In this document: piece by piece, positions 1-6,118 of the stretch
How the letters are laid out: each line of letters starts with the position of its first letter
Numbering within the stretch: the first letter of the stretch is position 1
NCBI GenBank assembly: GCA_903953615.1
Contig: CAJBKH010000372.1
Location: 1-6,118 of the forward strand
Reading direction: 5' to 3'
Length of the DNA stretch: 6,118 bases
DNA from: an uncultured Bacteroidota bacterium
Lineage (GTDB): Bacteria > Bacteroidota > Bacteroidia > NS11-12g > UBA955
Notes under the pieces: model-generated
What the model saw: the letters and a program-made list of their open reading frames with translations, nothing else
Told to the model about the DNA's origin: nothing
Databases searched by the model: none
Program-made: the position numbers and the translations under genes

Positions 1-25
1 TAAGACTCGGATTGACAATTATAAT

Positions 26-172
26 CTAACAATTTCGTTAGCACTGCACTTCGTCCTACTGAGCTTGTCGAATGTATGGACGAAGTGTTCCGAAGCCAAA
101 AACCATCGACACACCCAAAGGCTACAGTGCTTATGGGCTGACCTACTAGCGCTTCGACAGGCTCAGCATGAC
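26..172. repeat. Cluster of inverted repeats (REP-like palindromic element)
   Basis: This stretch contains several inverted repeats and no convincing gene. A perfect 10-bp stem pairs CACTTCGTCC (47-56) with GGACGAAGTG (78-87) around a 21-base loop. A second pair matches at 17 of 20 positions: the arm at 53-72 (core CTGAGCTTGTCGAA) and the arm at 153-172 (core TTCGACAGGCTCAG), separated by 80 bases. The two pairs share bases 53-56, so both folds cannot form fully at once. Smaller pairs are CTAAC/GTTAG (26-30/37-41) and GCACTG/CAGTGC (41-46/125-130). From memory, sequences resembling the TTCGACAGGCTCAGCATGAC arm are dispersed repeats in Bacteroidota genomes; I could not check this. The cluster ends 110 bases before the GIY-YIG gene. 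The pairing is seen directly, while the label as a dispersed mobile or REP-like element is inference. Confidence 0.6.
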
Positions 173-282
173 TAAAGTAGGCAACAGCTTATCGATATTA
201 TTAGATACCAATTGGTGCATCAAAGTTCCTAATCTCTTGAAATTTATTTTTTATTTTTTGAAATTAATCTCATTTTCGAAAA

Positions 283-579
283 ATGAAAATGATGTACGTA
301 TACATTTTAGAATGTTCCGATCATTCTTTCTATACTGGTGTAACGAATGACATTGATAGACGATTTGAGGAGCATCAAAGTGGCGAGAATAAAGAAGCTT
401 ACACATATTCAAGACGACCTGTTAAACTTGTTTATTCCGAATTTTTCATCGACCCAACAGATGCTATTAATTTCGAAAAACAAATAAAAGGTTGGACAAG
501 AAAAAAGAAAATTGCGCTCATTAATGGGGACTTTAAGGCGTTAGTTAGATTGTCTAATCACAATAAAAACAACGATTAG
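283..579 (+). CDS. Small GIY-YIG family nuclease (stand-alone domain)
   Basis: This 98-residue protein is almost entirely one GIY-YIG nuclease domain, the fold of the UvrC N-terminus, Slx1 and many homing endonucleases, which cleaves a DNA strand using a conserved Tyr, Arg and Glu. The GIY-equivalent is VYI (residues 6-8) and the YIG-equivalent is YTG (17-19). DRRFEEH (25-31) supplies the likely catalytic Arg27 and a conserved His31, RRP (44-46) is the usual mid-domain turn, and FEKQIKGW (64-71) carries Glu65, followed by a basic KKK stretch. Length and motif order fit the short UvrC-like single-domain proteins common in Bacteroidota. There is no extra DNA-binding domain, so its target is unknown. 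ATG codons lie at 283, 289 and 292 with no clear Shine-Dalgarno; I took the first. The gene stands alone, downstream of the inverted-repeat cluster, and a link between the two is inference. Family assignment is secure; biological role is not. Confidence 0.93.
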   Translation: MKMMYVYILECSDHSFYTGVTNDIDRRFEEHQSGENKEAYTYSRRPVKLVYSEFFIDPTDAINFEKQIKGWTRKKKIALINGDFKALVRLSNHNKNND

Positions 580-700
580 CAAACATTTTACGCATAATAT
601 CAATAAGCGTGAATGCTGTGATTCTTTTATTTCTCCCTTACTAATTGCATTTATATAGTATTCAAATTTAAGAATATATCAAGTTAAAACACTTTGGCGC

Positions 701-708
701 TATATTTG
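701..708 (+). promoter_or_regulatory. Possible Bacteroidota -7 box for the thioredoxin-fold gene
   Basis: TATATTTG matches the Bacteroidota -7 consensus TAnnTTTG exactly and ends 15 bases before the ATG at 724, which would give a very short leader. No good -33 TTG is visible at the expected distance, so this is a weak call based on one element. If real, it lies inside the TTG-extended reading frame and supports the ATG start. Confidence 0.28.
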
Positions 709-723
709 ACTTACACTGAATCA

Positions 724-1596
724 ATGAAAACAATTCTAAATATAATTGCGATAATCTTAATATGGCTGATACTTGACATTTCGTTACTCTACCTTTGTCA
801 TGAAAAGCTGGATGATCAAGAATTTTATGAAGGAGTATTCAGAATAATTTCAATTAGTGCAATAGCACTAATAATTCTAGCATTTAAAAACAGAACCCCA
901 TTGGCAATTTCAATTTGTGTTGTTTATATAACATTTAACGTATATAGAATAACAGGTGTGTTAGAATTGGGGTTTCTTTTTTATGGCATTAGCACCACAA
1001 TACTTGGAATAATATGTTTTTTTAGTATCCTATTTTTTAACCAAACGCGTTCAAAAAAACTATTAACTTTAGGCATAGCTTTACTCTCAATATGGCTAGC
1101 TTATTCTCCTTTTCATAAGGTATTTTTAATACTAGTTAATAAAAATAACAATCAGATAATAAACACGTCTTTTGTACTTTCAAAAACCGAAAAAACTCAA
1201 CAGGATTTTAAATCATTAAACCATTCAAAAATTGTTGTTGCTTCATTATTTGATGAGAACTGTTCAATTTGTTTTGAGGAAATGAAAACGCTTCAACTAC
1301 TGTCTCAAAATTTAAATGATAGCGATATTGCTTTTATAAACATCCATACCATCCTTCCATTTGATTCCGTAAAAGTTAATAAGATTAGACCCTATGTTCC
1401 ATTTCCGATTTACAAAGATTCAGGTTTTTTATTATTCGATGGATTAAAAACCGCTGGTGTTCCGCAGCTTATTATCATTGATAAAAATGGAATTATTCAA
1501 TTTCACAAAGTTGGTTACAGCAAGGCAGAAGCAGCTTATTTTTCTGAAACGATTACAAAAAAAATCAAGGAGATAAAAGCATTACCTCAGAATTAA
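724..1596 (+). CDS. Membrane-anchored thioredoxin-fold (TlpA/AhpC-TSA-like) protein
   Basis: This 290-residue protein has a hydrophobic N-terminal half and a soluble C-terminal thioredoxin-like domain. I see about five membrane segments (roughly residues 3-25, 38-54, 57-73, 80-105 and 112-137). An odd number would place the C-terminal domain in the periplasm if the N-terminus is cytoplasmic. The soluble domain (about 150-285) has the active site CSIC (Cys180, Cys183) after a beta strand, and a GVPQ segment whose Pro247 is at the usual cis-proline position, followed by LIIIDKNG, typical of TlpA/AhpC-TSA proteins. The expected role is thiol-disulfide exchange on envelope proteins; the partner is unknown, and no cytochrome c biogenesis or DsbD-type gene is adjacent. 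The frame could extend to a TTG at 694, but ATG at 724 is preferred because the protein then begins directly with a hydrophobic segment and a possible -7 box lies between the two. The fold is well supported; the specific substrate is not. Confidence 0.85.
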   Translation: MKTILNIIAIILIWLILDISLLYLCHEKLDDQEFYEGVFRIISISAIALIILAFKNRTPLAISICVVYITFNVYRITGVLELGFLFYGISTTILGIICFFSILFFNQTRSKKLLTLGIALLSIWLAYSPFHKVFLILVNKNNNQIINTSFVLSKTEKTQQDFKSLNHSKIVVASLFDENCSICFEEMKTLQLLSQNLNDSDIAFINIHTILPFDSVKVNKIRPYVPFPIYKDSGFLLFDGLKTAGVPQLIIIDKNGIIQFHKVGYSKAEAAYFSETITKKIKEIKALPQN

Positions 1597-1717
1597 CAAA
1601 GTATTCGAATTGCGTTTTTTCCATTTCGTATTTAGGCTTGCTTTTTTATTAAAAAACGTAGGTTTTGAAGAAACAAAACACGCCAAGATTCAAAGTTAAA
1701 AAATAATAAAATCTCCC
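1597..1717. other. Convergent intergenic region without a clear terminator
   Basis: These 121 AT-rich bases separate the convergent 3' ends of the thioredoxin-fold gene and the glycosyltransferase. They contain a 6-bp stem GTTTTG/CAAAAC (1662-1667/1674-1679) and an 8-bp pair CGTTTTTT/AAAAAACG (1613-1620/1651-1658). Read on the - strand, the 6-bp stem is followed after five bases by a run of six T, so it might act as a weak terminator for the glycosyltransferase. Neither structure has a GC-rich stem. Confidence 0.4.
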
Positions 1718-2449
1718 CTACTCCATCTCCACCAAAACCGGCTGCAACTGCTGCAAATCTTCTACTATTGGCCTTGCGAGTGTGTGAACCTCCACACCTT
1801 GTTTTAATACAGTGCGACTGAGTTGTGCTTTTTTCCAATGTTGCTCGCCACGGTATAAAAAGAATTTACTCATGGGATAATGGAATTTAAAACAACCTTG
1901 GTAATCGATGCCCACTAAACGGTAAGGAATGCTGTGATCGCTTTTCAAACAAGTATTTATAGCTTTTGTAAAAACAGTAGGACCCGTCATGCTATGCACA
2001 TCGTTGGGATACCGATTGTACCTTAAATTATCCAACATTAAATCCATGGCTTTCTTTAAAAATGGATGACCCGCAGCAAACACCATGGCCCATTGTACAC
2101 AAATGCCAGGGTGACTTTCCATGGCAATCAATGCTTCGTCATTCTCTTTTATAAACGTATGAAAAGGGGCAATGGCTAAACTATCAATATCTAAATAAAT
2201 ACCACCCCTTTTATACAAAATGGCATATCTAAAAAAATCGGCCTTAGCAGCTCCTATATCAATTTTCTGATATAAGCTAAGCACTTCATGATTATACGCA
2301 GTAGCAATAAAATGTTCAATGCGTTCGTCATCGTAAAATTCATATTGGTAGTCAGGATTTTTTTTCTTTAAACGTGCAATGTGCCATTGTGTGACAAGTG
2401 GTAAATCAGCGGTTCGAAACGTTTGATAAATGATTTTTGGAATAGACAT
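1718..2449 (-). CDS. GT32-type glycosyltransferase with DxD motif
   Basis: This 243-residue protein belongs to the glycosyltransferase family carrying the DXD sugar-binding region (Gly_transf_sug, GT32; relatives include yeast Och1 and bacterial capsule or LPS transferases). These enzymes transfer a sugar from a nucleotide-sugar donor, with the DxD aspartates holding the metal and diphosphate. The family opening IPKIIYQTF is at residues 3-11. The hallmark block runs from AAKADFFRYAILY (67-79) through RGGIYLDID (81-89), giving DxD as Asp87-Ile-Asp89. TGPTVF (155-160) and EQHW (202-205) correspond to conserved C-terminal positions. There is no signal peptide or membrane segment, so it should act in the cytoplasm or at the inner membrane face. 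The length is normal for a single-domain member. The ATG at 2449 begins directly at the family N-terminus; no Shine-Dalgarno is clear. No other polysaccharide gene is adjacent, so acceptor and donor sugar cannot be inferred. Confidence 0.93.
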   Translation of the reverse strand: MSIPKIIYQTFRTADLPLVTQWHIARLKKKNPDYQYEFYDDERIEHFIATAYNHEVLSLYQKIDIGAAKADFFRYAILYKRGGIYLDIDSLAIAPFHTFIKENDEALIAMESHPGICVQWAMVFAAGHPFLKKAMDLMLDNLRYNRYPNDVHSMTGPTVFTKAINTCLKSDHSIPYRLVGIDYQGCFKFHYPMSKFFLYRGEQHWKKAQLSRTVLKQGVEVHTLARPIVEDLQQLQPVLVEME

Positions 2450-2699
2450 AAGGTATAAAGATTAAACAAGTGGAGTGGTTAGTTTCATAAAGCTTGGCAG
2501 AGAAAAATAGCCTAATGAATTCAATGCATCGTATCAAATATTCGCTGTTCATATGTGTAGAAAACGAAGGCTTCAAAACGAATATTGCAATCCTGAAAAT
2601 CTATGACAATAAAATGACTTAATAGTTCAAAAAGCAGATGTGTAATTTTAGGCTTTCTACACTTAAGGCCCTAACAATTTACCGGATAGAAATTACAAC
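2450..2699. other. Intergenic region upstream of the glycosyltransferase
   Basis: These bases should hold the - strand promoter of the glycosyltransferase, since the terminator at 2700-2734 isolates it from the gene upstream. I found no exact TAnnTTTG box on the - strand. The nearest is TATTTTTC, opposite about 2500-2507, which misses one position and has no convincing -33 partner. A 9-bp inverted pair, GTGTAGAAA (2555-2563) and TTTCTACAC (2654-2662), is separated by 90 bases and may be chance. I see no open frame with coding character on either strand. Confidence 0.5.
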
Positions 2700-2734
2700 A
2701 AAAAAACCTCCGATGATGCATCGGAGGTTTTTTT
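2700..2734 (-). terminator. Strong rho-independent terminator, sequence-symmetric
   Basis: A perfect 9-bp stem CCTCCGATG (2707-2715) / CATCGGAGG (2719-2727) encloses a 3-base loop, and is flanked by seven A on the left (2700-2706) and seven T on the right (2728-2734). On the - strand it lies 20 bases past the stop codon of the large T9SS protein and ends in a U-tract, so it terminates that gene. Because A and T tracts flank both sides, it could also stop transcription from the other direction, but no + gene reads into it here. Confidence 0.93.
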
Positions 2735-2754
2735 CAATCAATCAATTTAAGATC

Positions 2755-5700
2755 TTATTGTTTCATCAATTTTAAAATTTGCAATTGTTGGCTGCTTGTT
2801 ACTTTAACAAAATATATTCCACTTGCTTGATTGCTTAAATCAATTGTGAAAGCATTGCCATTTAACTGAATGGTTGAAATGATTTGGCCCATTGCATTGG
2901 CAACTTCAATAGATGTTAAGTTTTCTACAGCCTTTATAATAACTATGCCAGTTGTCGGATTTGGCAAGGCAAATAAACCTTTTATATATCCAATGGAATG
3001 AATCCCTAGGATGTTAAAGTTTTTTGTGGCACAATTTGTACAACCTGCGGCAGAAGTGGCACATAACTGAATTGTGTAACTACCATCGTTGGCAAACTGA
3101 TGTGAAGGGTTTTGCGAAAGCGAAGTATCACCATCACCAAATTCCCAACGCCATTTAGCAATTGTACCATTTACTATGCTTGAAGAATCAGATAAATCTA
3201 TACTGCGATTACCCTTTATAGAACCTCCAAAATTAATAACTGGCAATGGATTGATGACTACAGATTGTGAGGTGGTATCCACACAATTTGCGGCATTACG
3301 CGCAATTAAAAACACTTTATAAGTGTTTGCATTTACATAGATATGTGTTGGATTAACAACAGTTGAAGCACCTCCATCTCCAAACAACCATTCATAGGTA
3401 GTAGCGCCTGTGCTTGCATCCTTAAAACTTGTAGCACTCCCTTTACAAGCGCCTCCATTAATATTAAATGCAGCAGTTGGGCGATCGTTAATGGTAACAT
3501 TGTACTTAACAGTATCTTTACATGTAGAGGCATTTGTTTCTATCACTTCGACATATCCTACCCCAGCAGTTTGCCAATTAACACTTAAAGCATTTGTATT
3601 TTGACCAGCCACAATCGAGCCCCCAGATAGATTCCATTTATAGGTATTTCCTGCGTTTAACTTGGTTGAATAATTCAATGCCTCCCCTTTACAAACCGAA
3701 CTCTTTCCTGTAATGGTAGGGGTTGGCACCGCTAATAAATTTACCTTCACTGTATCGCGCGCCTTACAACCTGTTGAAGTGATGGTTACTTGTAAAAAAT
3801 AGGTTGTTGTAAAATTCGGAACAACATTCGGATTAGCAACTGAAGAGATGTAACCCGTAGGTTGACTGGTCCAACTATAAGTGTTGCCTGCAATGGCAGT
3901 CTTTCCAATATTAACAATCGCACCAGGACAAACAAATGCATCGGAACCTGCATTGGCAATTGGTTTCGGATTAACAGTTATTTTAATGGTATCTTTATTC
4001 ATACAACCAAAGGCTACATTGGTCACTTCATATACATAAGAAGTAGTTGTGCTAGGCTTCACATAAATTTGCGCATTGGTACTAATTAAACCATTGGACA
4101 TGGTTAACCATCGGTATGTAAAGCCAGATCCACCACTTGACCCTATTAATAACGAATCGCCCAAACAAAGGGCTTGATCTACGCCAGCATTGGCAACTGG
4201 CAATGCACGAATACTTCGATTCAATACTATGGAATCATTGAAACCAATGGCATCTTGATTGCCATTTGGTAAATTACTTTTAACAATAAATTTCGGATTG
4301 GTTAAACCCACAAAATTAAATGTCCCTATCACAATAGTGTCTGACTCAAAACTTGCCAATGATCCTGTAAAGGCAAATGCTTTCTGTGTAAGCCCATTAA
4401 TTGACCAAGTAAGCGATGCGTTTTTCAATGTATCATTGCCCATATTTTTAATCACTACCTCTACATCTAATAACCCAGCACAGGTGCCTGCAACAGGCTT
4501 AGTTAAACTGATAATACCCGCGTCATTTTTCGACAATTTAAATTCATCAAATCCAATATCTGGTGTTGTAGTATTTCTTATCTCATTGTCTACATCTTTG
4601 GTAATGCCTATTATTGGCGTACCTGCACGTTTCAACAAAGGATTTAGGATGTGCAAATCAGTACCCGATTTAAACATAGGATTGACAGAAAGTGAGTTTA
4701 AATCTTTACCAGTAAAACCTGAAAGGGTTGAAAGACTGCTATAGGCAGAAACCCAATAGGCAAACTGCGTACCATTGGCAAAGAAGTTATTATTATTGCT
4801 TGCACTAACATGTGAATTAGCTGTAATGTGAACCACTTTCCCCTCCTCCATAACAATGTTGTTATTTTTCAAAACTGTATTGGTACTGGCGCCTGCATTT
4901 GTTTGAATGCCGCTATTGGTAGTAAAATTACCACTAAAATACATGGAATTAAATACCACATTCACATAATCATTAGAGGTAAGTGAAATGCCTCGTCCGT
5001 TTGGTTTCACAATACTGTTGTTGGCAATATTTGTAGGTGCAACTGCTGTTGCATTACAACTGTTTAGCCATATGGCATTCGCAGTATTATTATCTTTGAA
5101 ATAATTACCTTGAACCATTAAATTCTTATCACAGTCTAATAAGTACAAATCACTCGTGCCTGTGTCTGCAACATTAACACTGAGGAAGGTATTGCCATTC
5201 ACAATTGCGCTGTCATTAAAATTCAACTGCACAGCATTTTTCAATGCACCTTCAAACGTATTGCCTTCTATAACAGTTCCTACCTCGCGAGCGGCAATAG
5301 TTCCAACATAGAACATACTTTGATGACCGTACTTGATGGCATTGTTTCTAAACACATTGTAATCATCTTTTCCTTGGTCCGACCAAATATTAATCGCATT
5401 TGTATTCGCAGTAGCTAAATTCAATCCTAACATTCTACAATTTGTAAGTGTATTGTGTGTTGAACCATTTAAAATATGAATGACCTGTGCATAGATATTT
5501 GTTCCTGTTCGTTCAAACGTAATACCCTTGAATGTCACATAATCGGCACCACGCAGTTGCAATGCCGCGTTATTGGTGCCATTGGCAATCGTAGAAGCCA
5601 AACTTATTTTCACCTTGGTGCTGTCTTTGCTAATGCTTTGAAATACGACAGGACTATTAACACCCATACCTGGCAATTGGGCAATTCCCAATTGTTCATT

Positions 5701-6118
5701 GAAGGTGCCATTATACACATTAAACGTAACTGCGCCACAAATGCCACGCTCTGTCATGGCTGTAATGGCTTGACTAAAAGATTTATAATTGGCAATATTG
5801 GTATCGCCTATGGTATAGGCACCCGACATGGCCGCATACTTGGTTTGTTTTAATGTATCATTGATATTTTTACCATCTGCAGAACCATTGGGTAAGCGCG
5901 TCCAAATTCTAAAATTATAAGCTGTATTACCTGCAAATGTATAAGCACCCAAATTGATAGTAGATGAGGAAGCACCCGGCGCTAATTTACCTGTCCATGA
6001 AGTCCCAGTTTGGGCTGTGCCATTCACACTCCAACCAATTTGTATGCTCTTTAAGGTATCTATACCATAGTTTTGGAATCGCACTTTTACATTTTGTTTA
6101 CCTGCGCAAAACAAGGCA
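2755..6118 (-). CDS. Large T9SS-secreted surface protein: beta-helix plus Ig/PKD modules (5' partial)
   Basis: The frame is open to the right edge, so the N-terminus and signal peptide lie outside the window; about 1,120 C-terminal residues are visible. Residue 1 below is the codon at 6112-6114. Modules in order are: a CARDB-like beta-sandwich (2-90); a right-handed parallel beta-helix (about 97-525), opening with AYTIGDTNIANY and showing recurring turns such as EGNTF, NGNTF and QGNYF before ending at PDIGFDEF; a second CARDB-like module (529-632); three Ig-like modules (638-877); two PKD domains with FGDGG (911-915) and FGDGD (992-996); and a type A T9SS sorting domain (about 1047-1119) with PNPTTG, an LSNQASGIYFVKV strand and the basic end KLMKQ. 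In T9SS cargo this domain directs export through the outer membrane and is normally cleaved when the protein is anchored or released. Such architectures occur in adhesins and polysaccharide-active proteins, but I see no catalytic residues I can assign, so adhesion or glycan binding is only a guess. The stop codon is followed by a strong terminator. Confidence 0.93.
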   Translation of the reverse strand, partial: ALFCAGKQNVKVRFQNYGIDTLKSIQIGWSVNGTAQTGTSWTGKLAPGASSSTINLGAYTFAGNTAYNFRIWTRLPNGSADGKNINDTLKQTKYAAMSGAYTIGDTNIANYKSFSQAITAMTERGICGAVTFNVYNGTFNEQLGIAQLPGMGVNSPVVFQSISKDSTKVKISLASTIANGTNNAALQLRGADYVTFKGITFERTGTNIYAQVIHILNGSTHNTLTNCRMLGLNLATANTNAINIWSDQGKDDYNVFRNNAIKYGHQSMFYVGTIAAREVGTVIEGNTFEGALKNAVQLNFNDSAIVNGNTFLSVNVADTGTSDLYLLDCDKNLMVQGNYFKDNNTANAIWLNSCNATAVAPTNIANNSIVKPNGRGISLTSNDYVNVVFNSMYFSGNFTTNSGIQTNAGASTNTVLKNNNIVMEEGKVVHITANSHVSASNNNNFFANGTQFAYWVSAYSSLSTLSGFTGKDLNSLSVNPMFKSGTDLHILNPLLKRAGTPIIGITKDVDNEIRNTTTPDIGFDEFKLSKNDAGIISLTKPVAGTCAGLLDVEVVIKNMGNDTLKNASLTWSINGLTQKAFAFTGSLASFESDTIVIGTFNFVGLTNPKFIVKSNLPNGNQDAIGFNDSIVLNRSIRALPVANAGVDQALCLGDSLLIGSSGGSGFTYRWLTMSNGLISTNAQIYVKPSTTTSYVYEVTNVAFGCMNKDTIKITVNPKPIANAGSDAFVCPGAIVNIGKTAIAGNTYSWTSQPTGYISSVANPNVVPNFTTTYFLQVTITSTGCKARDTVKVNLLAVPTPTITGKSSVCKGEALNYSTKLNAGNTYKWNLSGGSIVAGQNTNALSVNWQTAGVGYVEVIETNASTCKDTVKYNVTINDRPTAAFNINGGACKGSATSFKDASTGATTYEWLFGDGGASTVVNPTHIYVNANTYKVFLIARNAANCVDTTSQSVVINPLPVINFGGSIKGNRSIDLSDSSSIVNGTIAKWRWEFGDGDTSLSQNPSHQFANDGSYTIQLCATSAAGCTNCATKNFNILGIHSIGYIKGLFALPNPTTGIVIIKAVENLTSIEVANAMGQIISTIQLNGNAFTIDLSNQASGIYFVKVTSSQQLQILKLMKQ
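3010..4203 (-). repeat. Five tandem Ig/PKD-like modules in the T9SS protein
   Basis: Within the large protein, five beta-sandwich modules follow each other at a nearly constant period. Each has a Trp in a W-strand motif (TYRW, TYSW, TYKW, TYEW, KWRW) at residues 669, 748, 827, 909 and 990, giving spacings of 79, 79, 82 and 81. The first two start with the near-identical PVANAGVD and PIANAGSD. The last two carry the PKD signature FGDG. The first four each hold a Cys pair 54-57 residues apart. Similarity is at protein level; I saw no long identical DNA repeat, so the array is old rather than a recent duplication (inference). Confidence 0.75.

Noticed and set aside
12..25. TTGACA followed by TATAAT, resembling sigma-70 -35 and -10 boxes
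   Set aside because: The two hexamers are only two bases apart, far from the 16-18 needed, and this consensus is not the one used by Bacteroidota.
168..350. 60-residue + strand open frame starting inside the right repeat arm
   Set aside because: It overlaps the GIY-YIG gene in another frame, has no domain character and starts within the repeat.
590..610. ACGC/GCGT hairpin after the GIY-YIG stop codon, considered as a terminator
   Set aside because: Only four outer pairs are continuous, there are internal mismatches, and no T run follows.
694..723. TTG start giving the thioredoxin-fold protein ten extra residues
   Set aside because: The extension is not hydrophobic, TTG is rarer than ATG, and a possible -7 box lies inside it.
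1632..1838. 68-residue - strand open frame
   Set aside because: It overlaps the 3' end of the glycosyltransferase in another frame, and its low-complexity translation shows no domain.
3333..3604. Short open frames on both strands within the PKD region of the large gene
   Set aside because: They are out-of-frame or antisense shadows of a gene with strong domain evidence throughout.
3862..4089. 75-residue + strand frame opposite the Ig-like modules
   Set aside because: It is antisense to a confidently assigned coding region and has no recognisable domain.
4259..4744. 161-residue + strand frame antisense to the large gene
   Set aside because: It lies wholly opposite the second CARDB-like module and the end of the beta-helix; its sequence mirrors the antisense codons and shows no family motif.
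5476..5853. 125-residue + strand frame antisense to the beta-helix, with several Cys and His
   Set aside because: The Cys and His come from antisense reading of the common Ala, Asn and Met codons of the beta-helix; no ordered metal-binding motif appears.

Overview
The window looks like AT-rich chromosomal DNA from a member of the Bacteroidota. The strongest evidence is the last gene, a very large mosaic surface protein ending in a type A type IX secretion (T9SS) sorting domain, a signal essentially confined to that phylum. Other pointers are PKD and beta-helix modules of the usual Bacteroidota style, the lack of clear Shine-Dalgarno sequences, and a TAnnTTTG-type box before one gene. I cannot name a genus.

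Layout from left to right. Bases 1-282 carry no convincing gene but are rich in inverted repeats: a perfect 10-bp hairpin stem (47-56/78-87) overlaps a second, longer imperfect inverted pair (53-72/153-172). Next, on the + strand, is a small stand-alone GIY-YIG nuclease (283-579). Then, also on +, comes a membrane-anchored thioredoxin-fold protein with a CSIC active site (724-1596). Convergent to it on the - strand is a GT32-type glycosyltransferase with a DxD motif (1718-2449). A 305-base gap (2450-2754) holds a strong, nearly symmetrical terminator hairpin (2700-2734). From 2755 to the right edge, on the - strand, lies the 3' part of the T9SS cargo gene; its 5' end lies outside the window.

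Nothing shows that these genes form one operon or pathway. The two + genes are separated by 144 bases, the thioredoxin gene and glycosyltransferase are convergent, and the terminator separates the surface protein from the glycosyltransferase. Three products are linked only loosely through the cell envelope: a predicted periplasmic thiol oxidoreductase, a sugar transferase, and a secreted, probably surface-attached protein with many paired cysteines. The points most worth a second look are the palindromic repeat cluster beside the GIY-YIG gene, and the internal architecture of the large protein: one module type on both sides of a beta-helix, followed by five tandem Ig/PKD-like modules with regular Trp and Cys spacing. 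I found no CRISPR array, tRNA, rRNA, transposase or recognised defence system.
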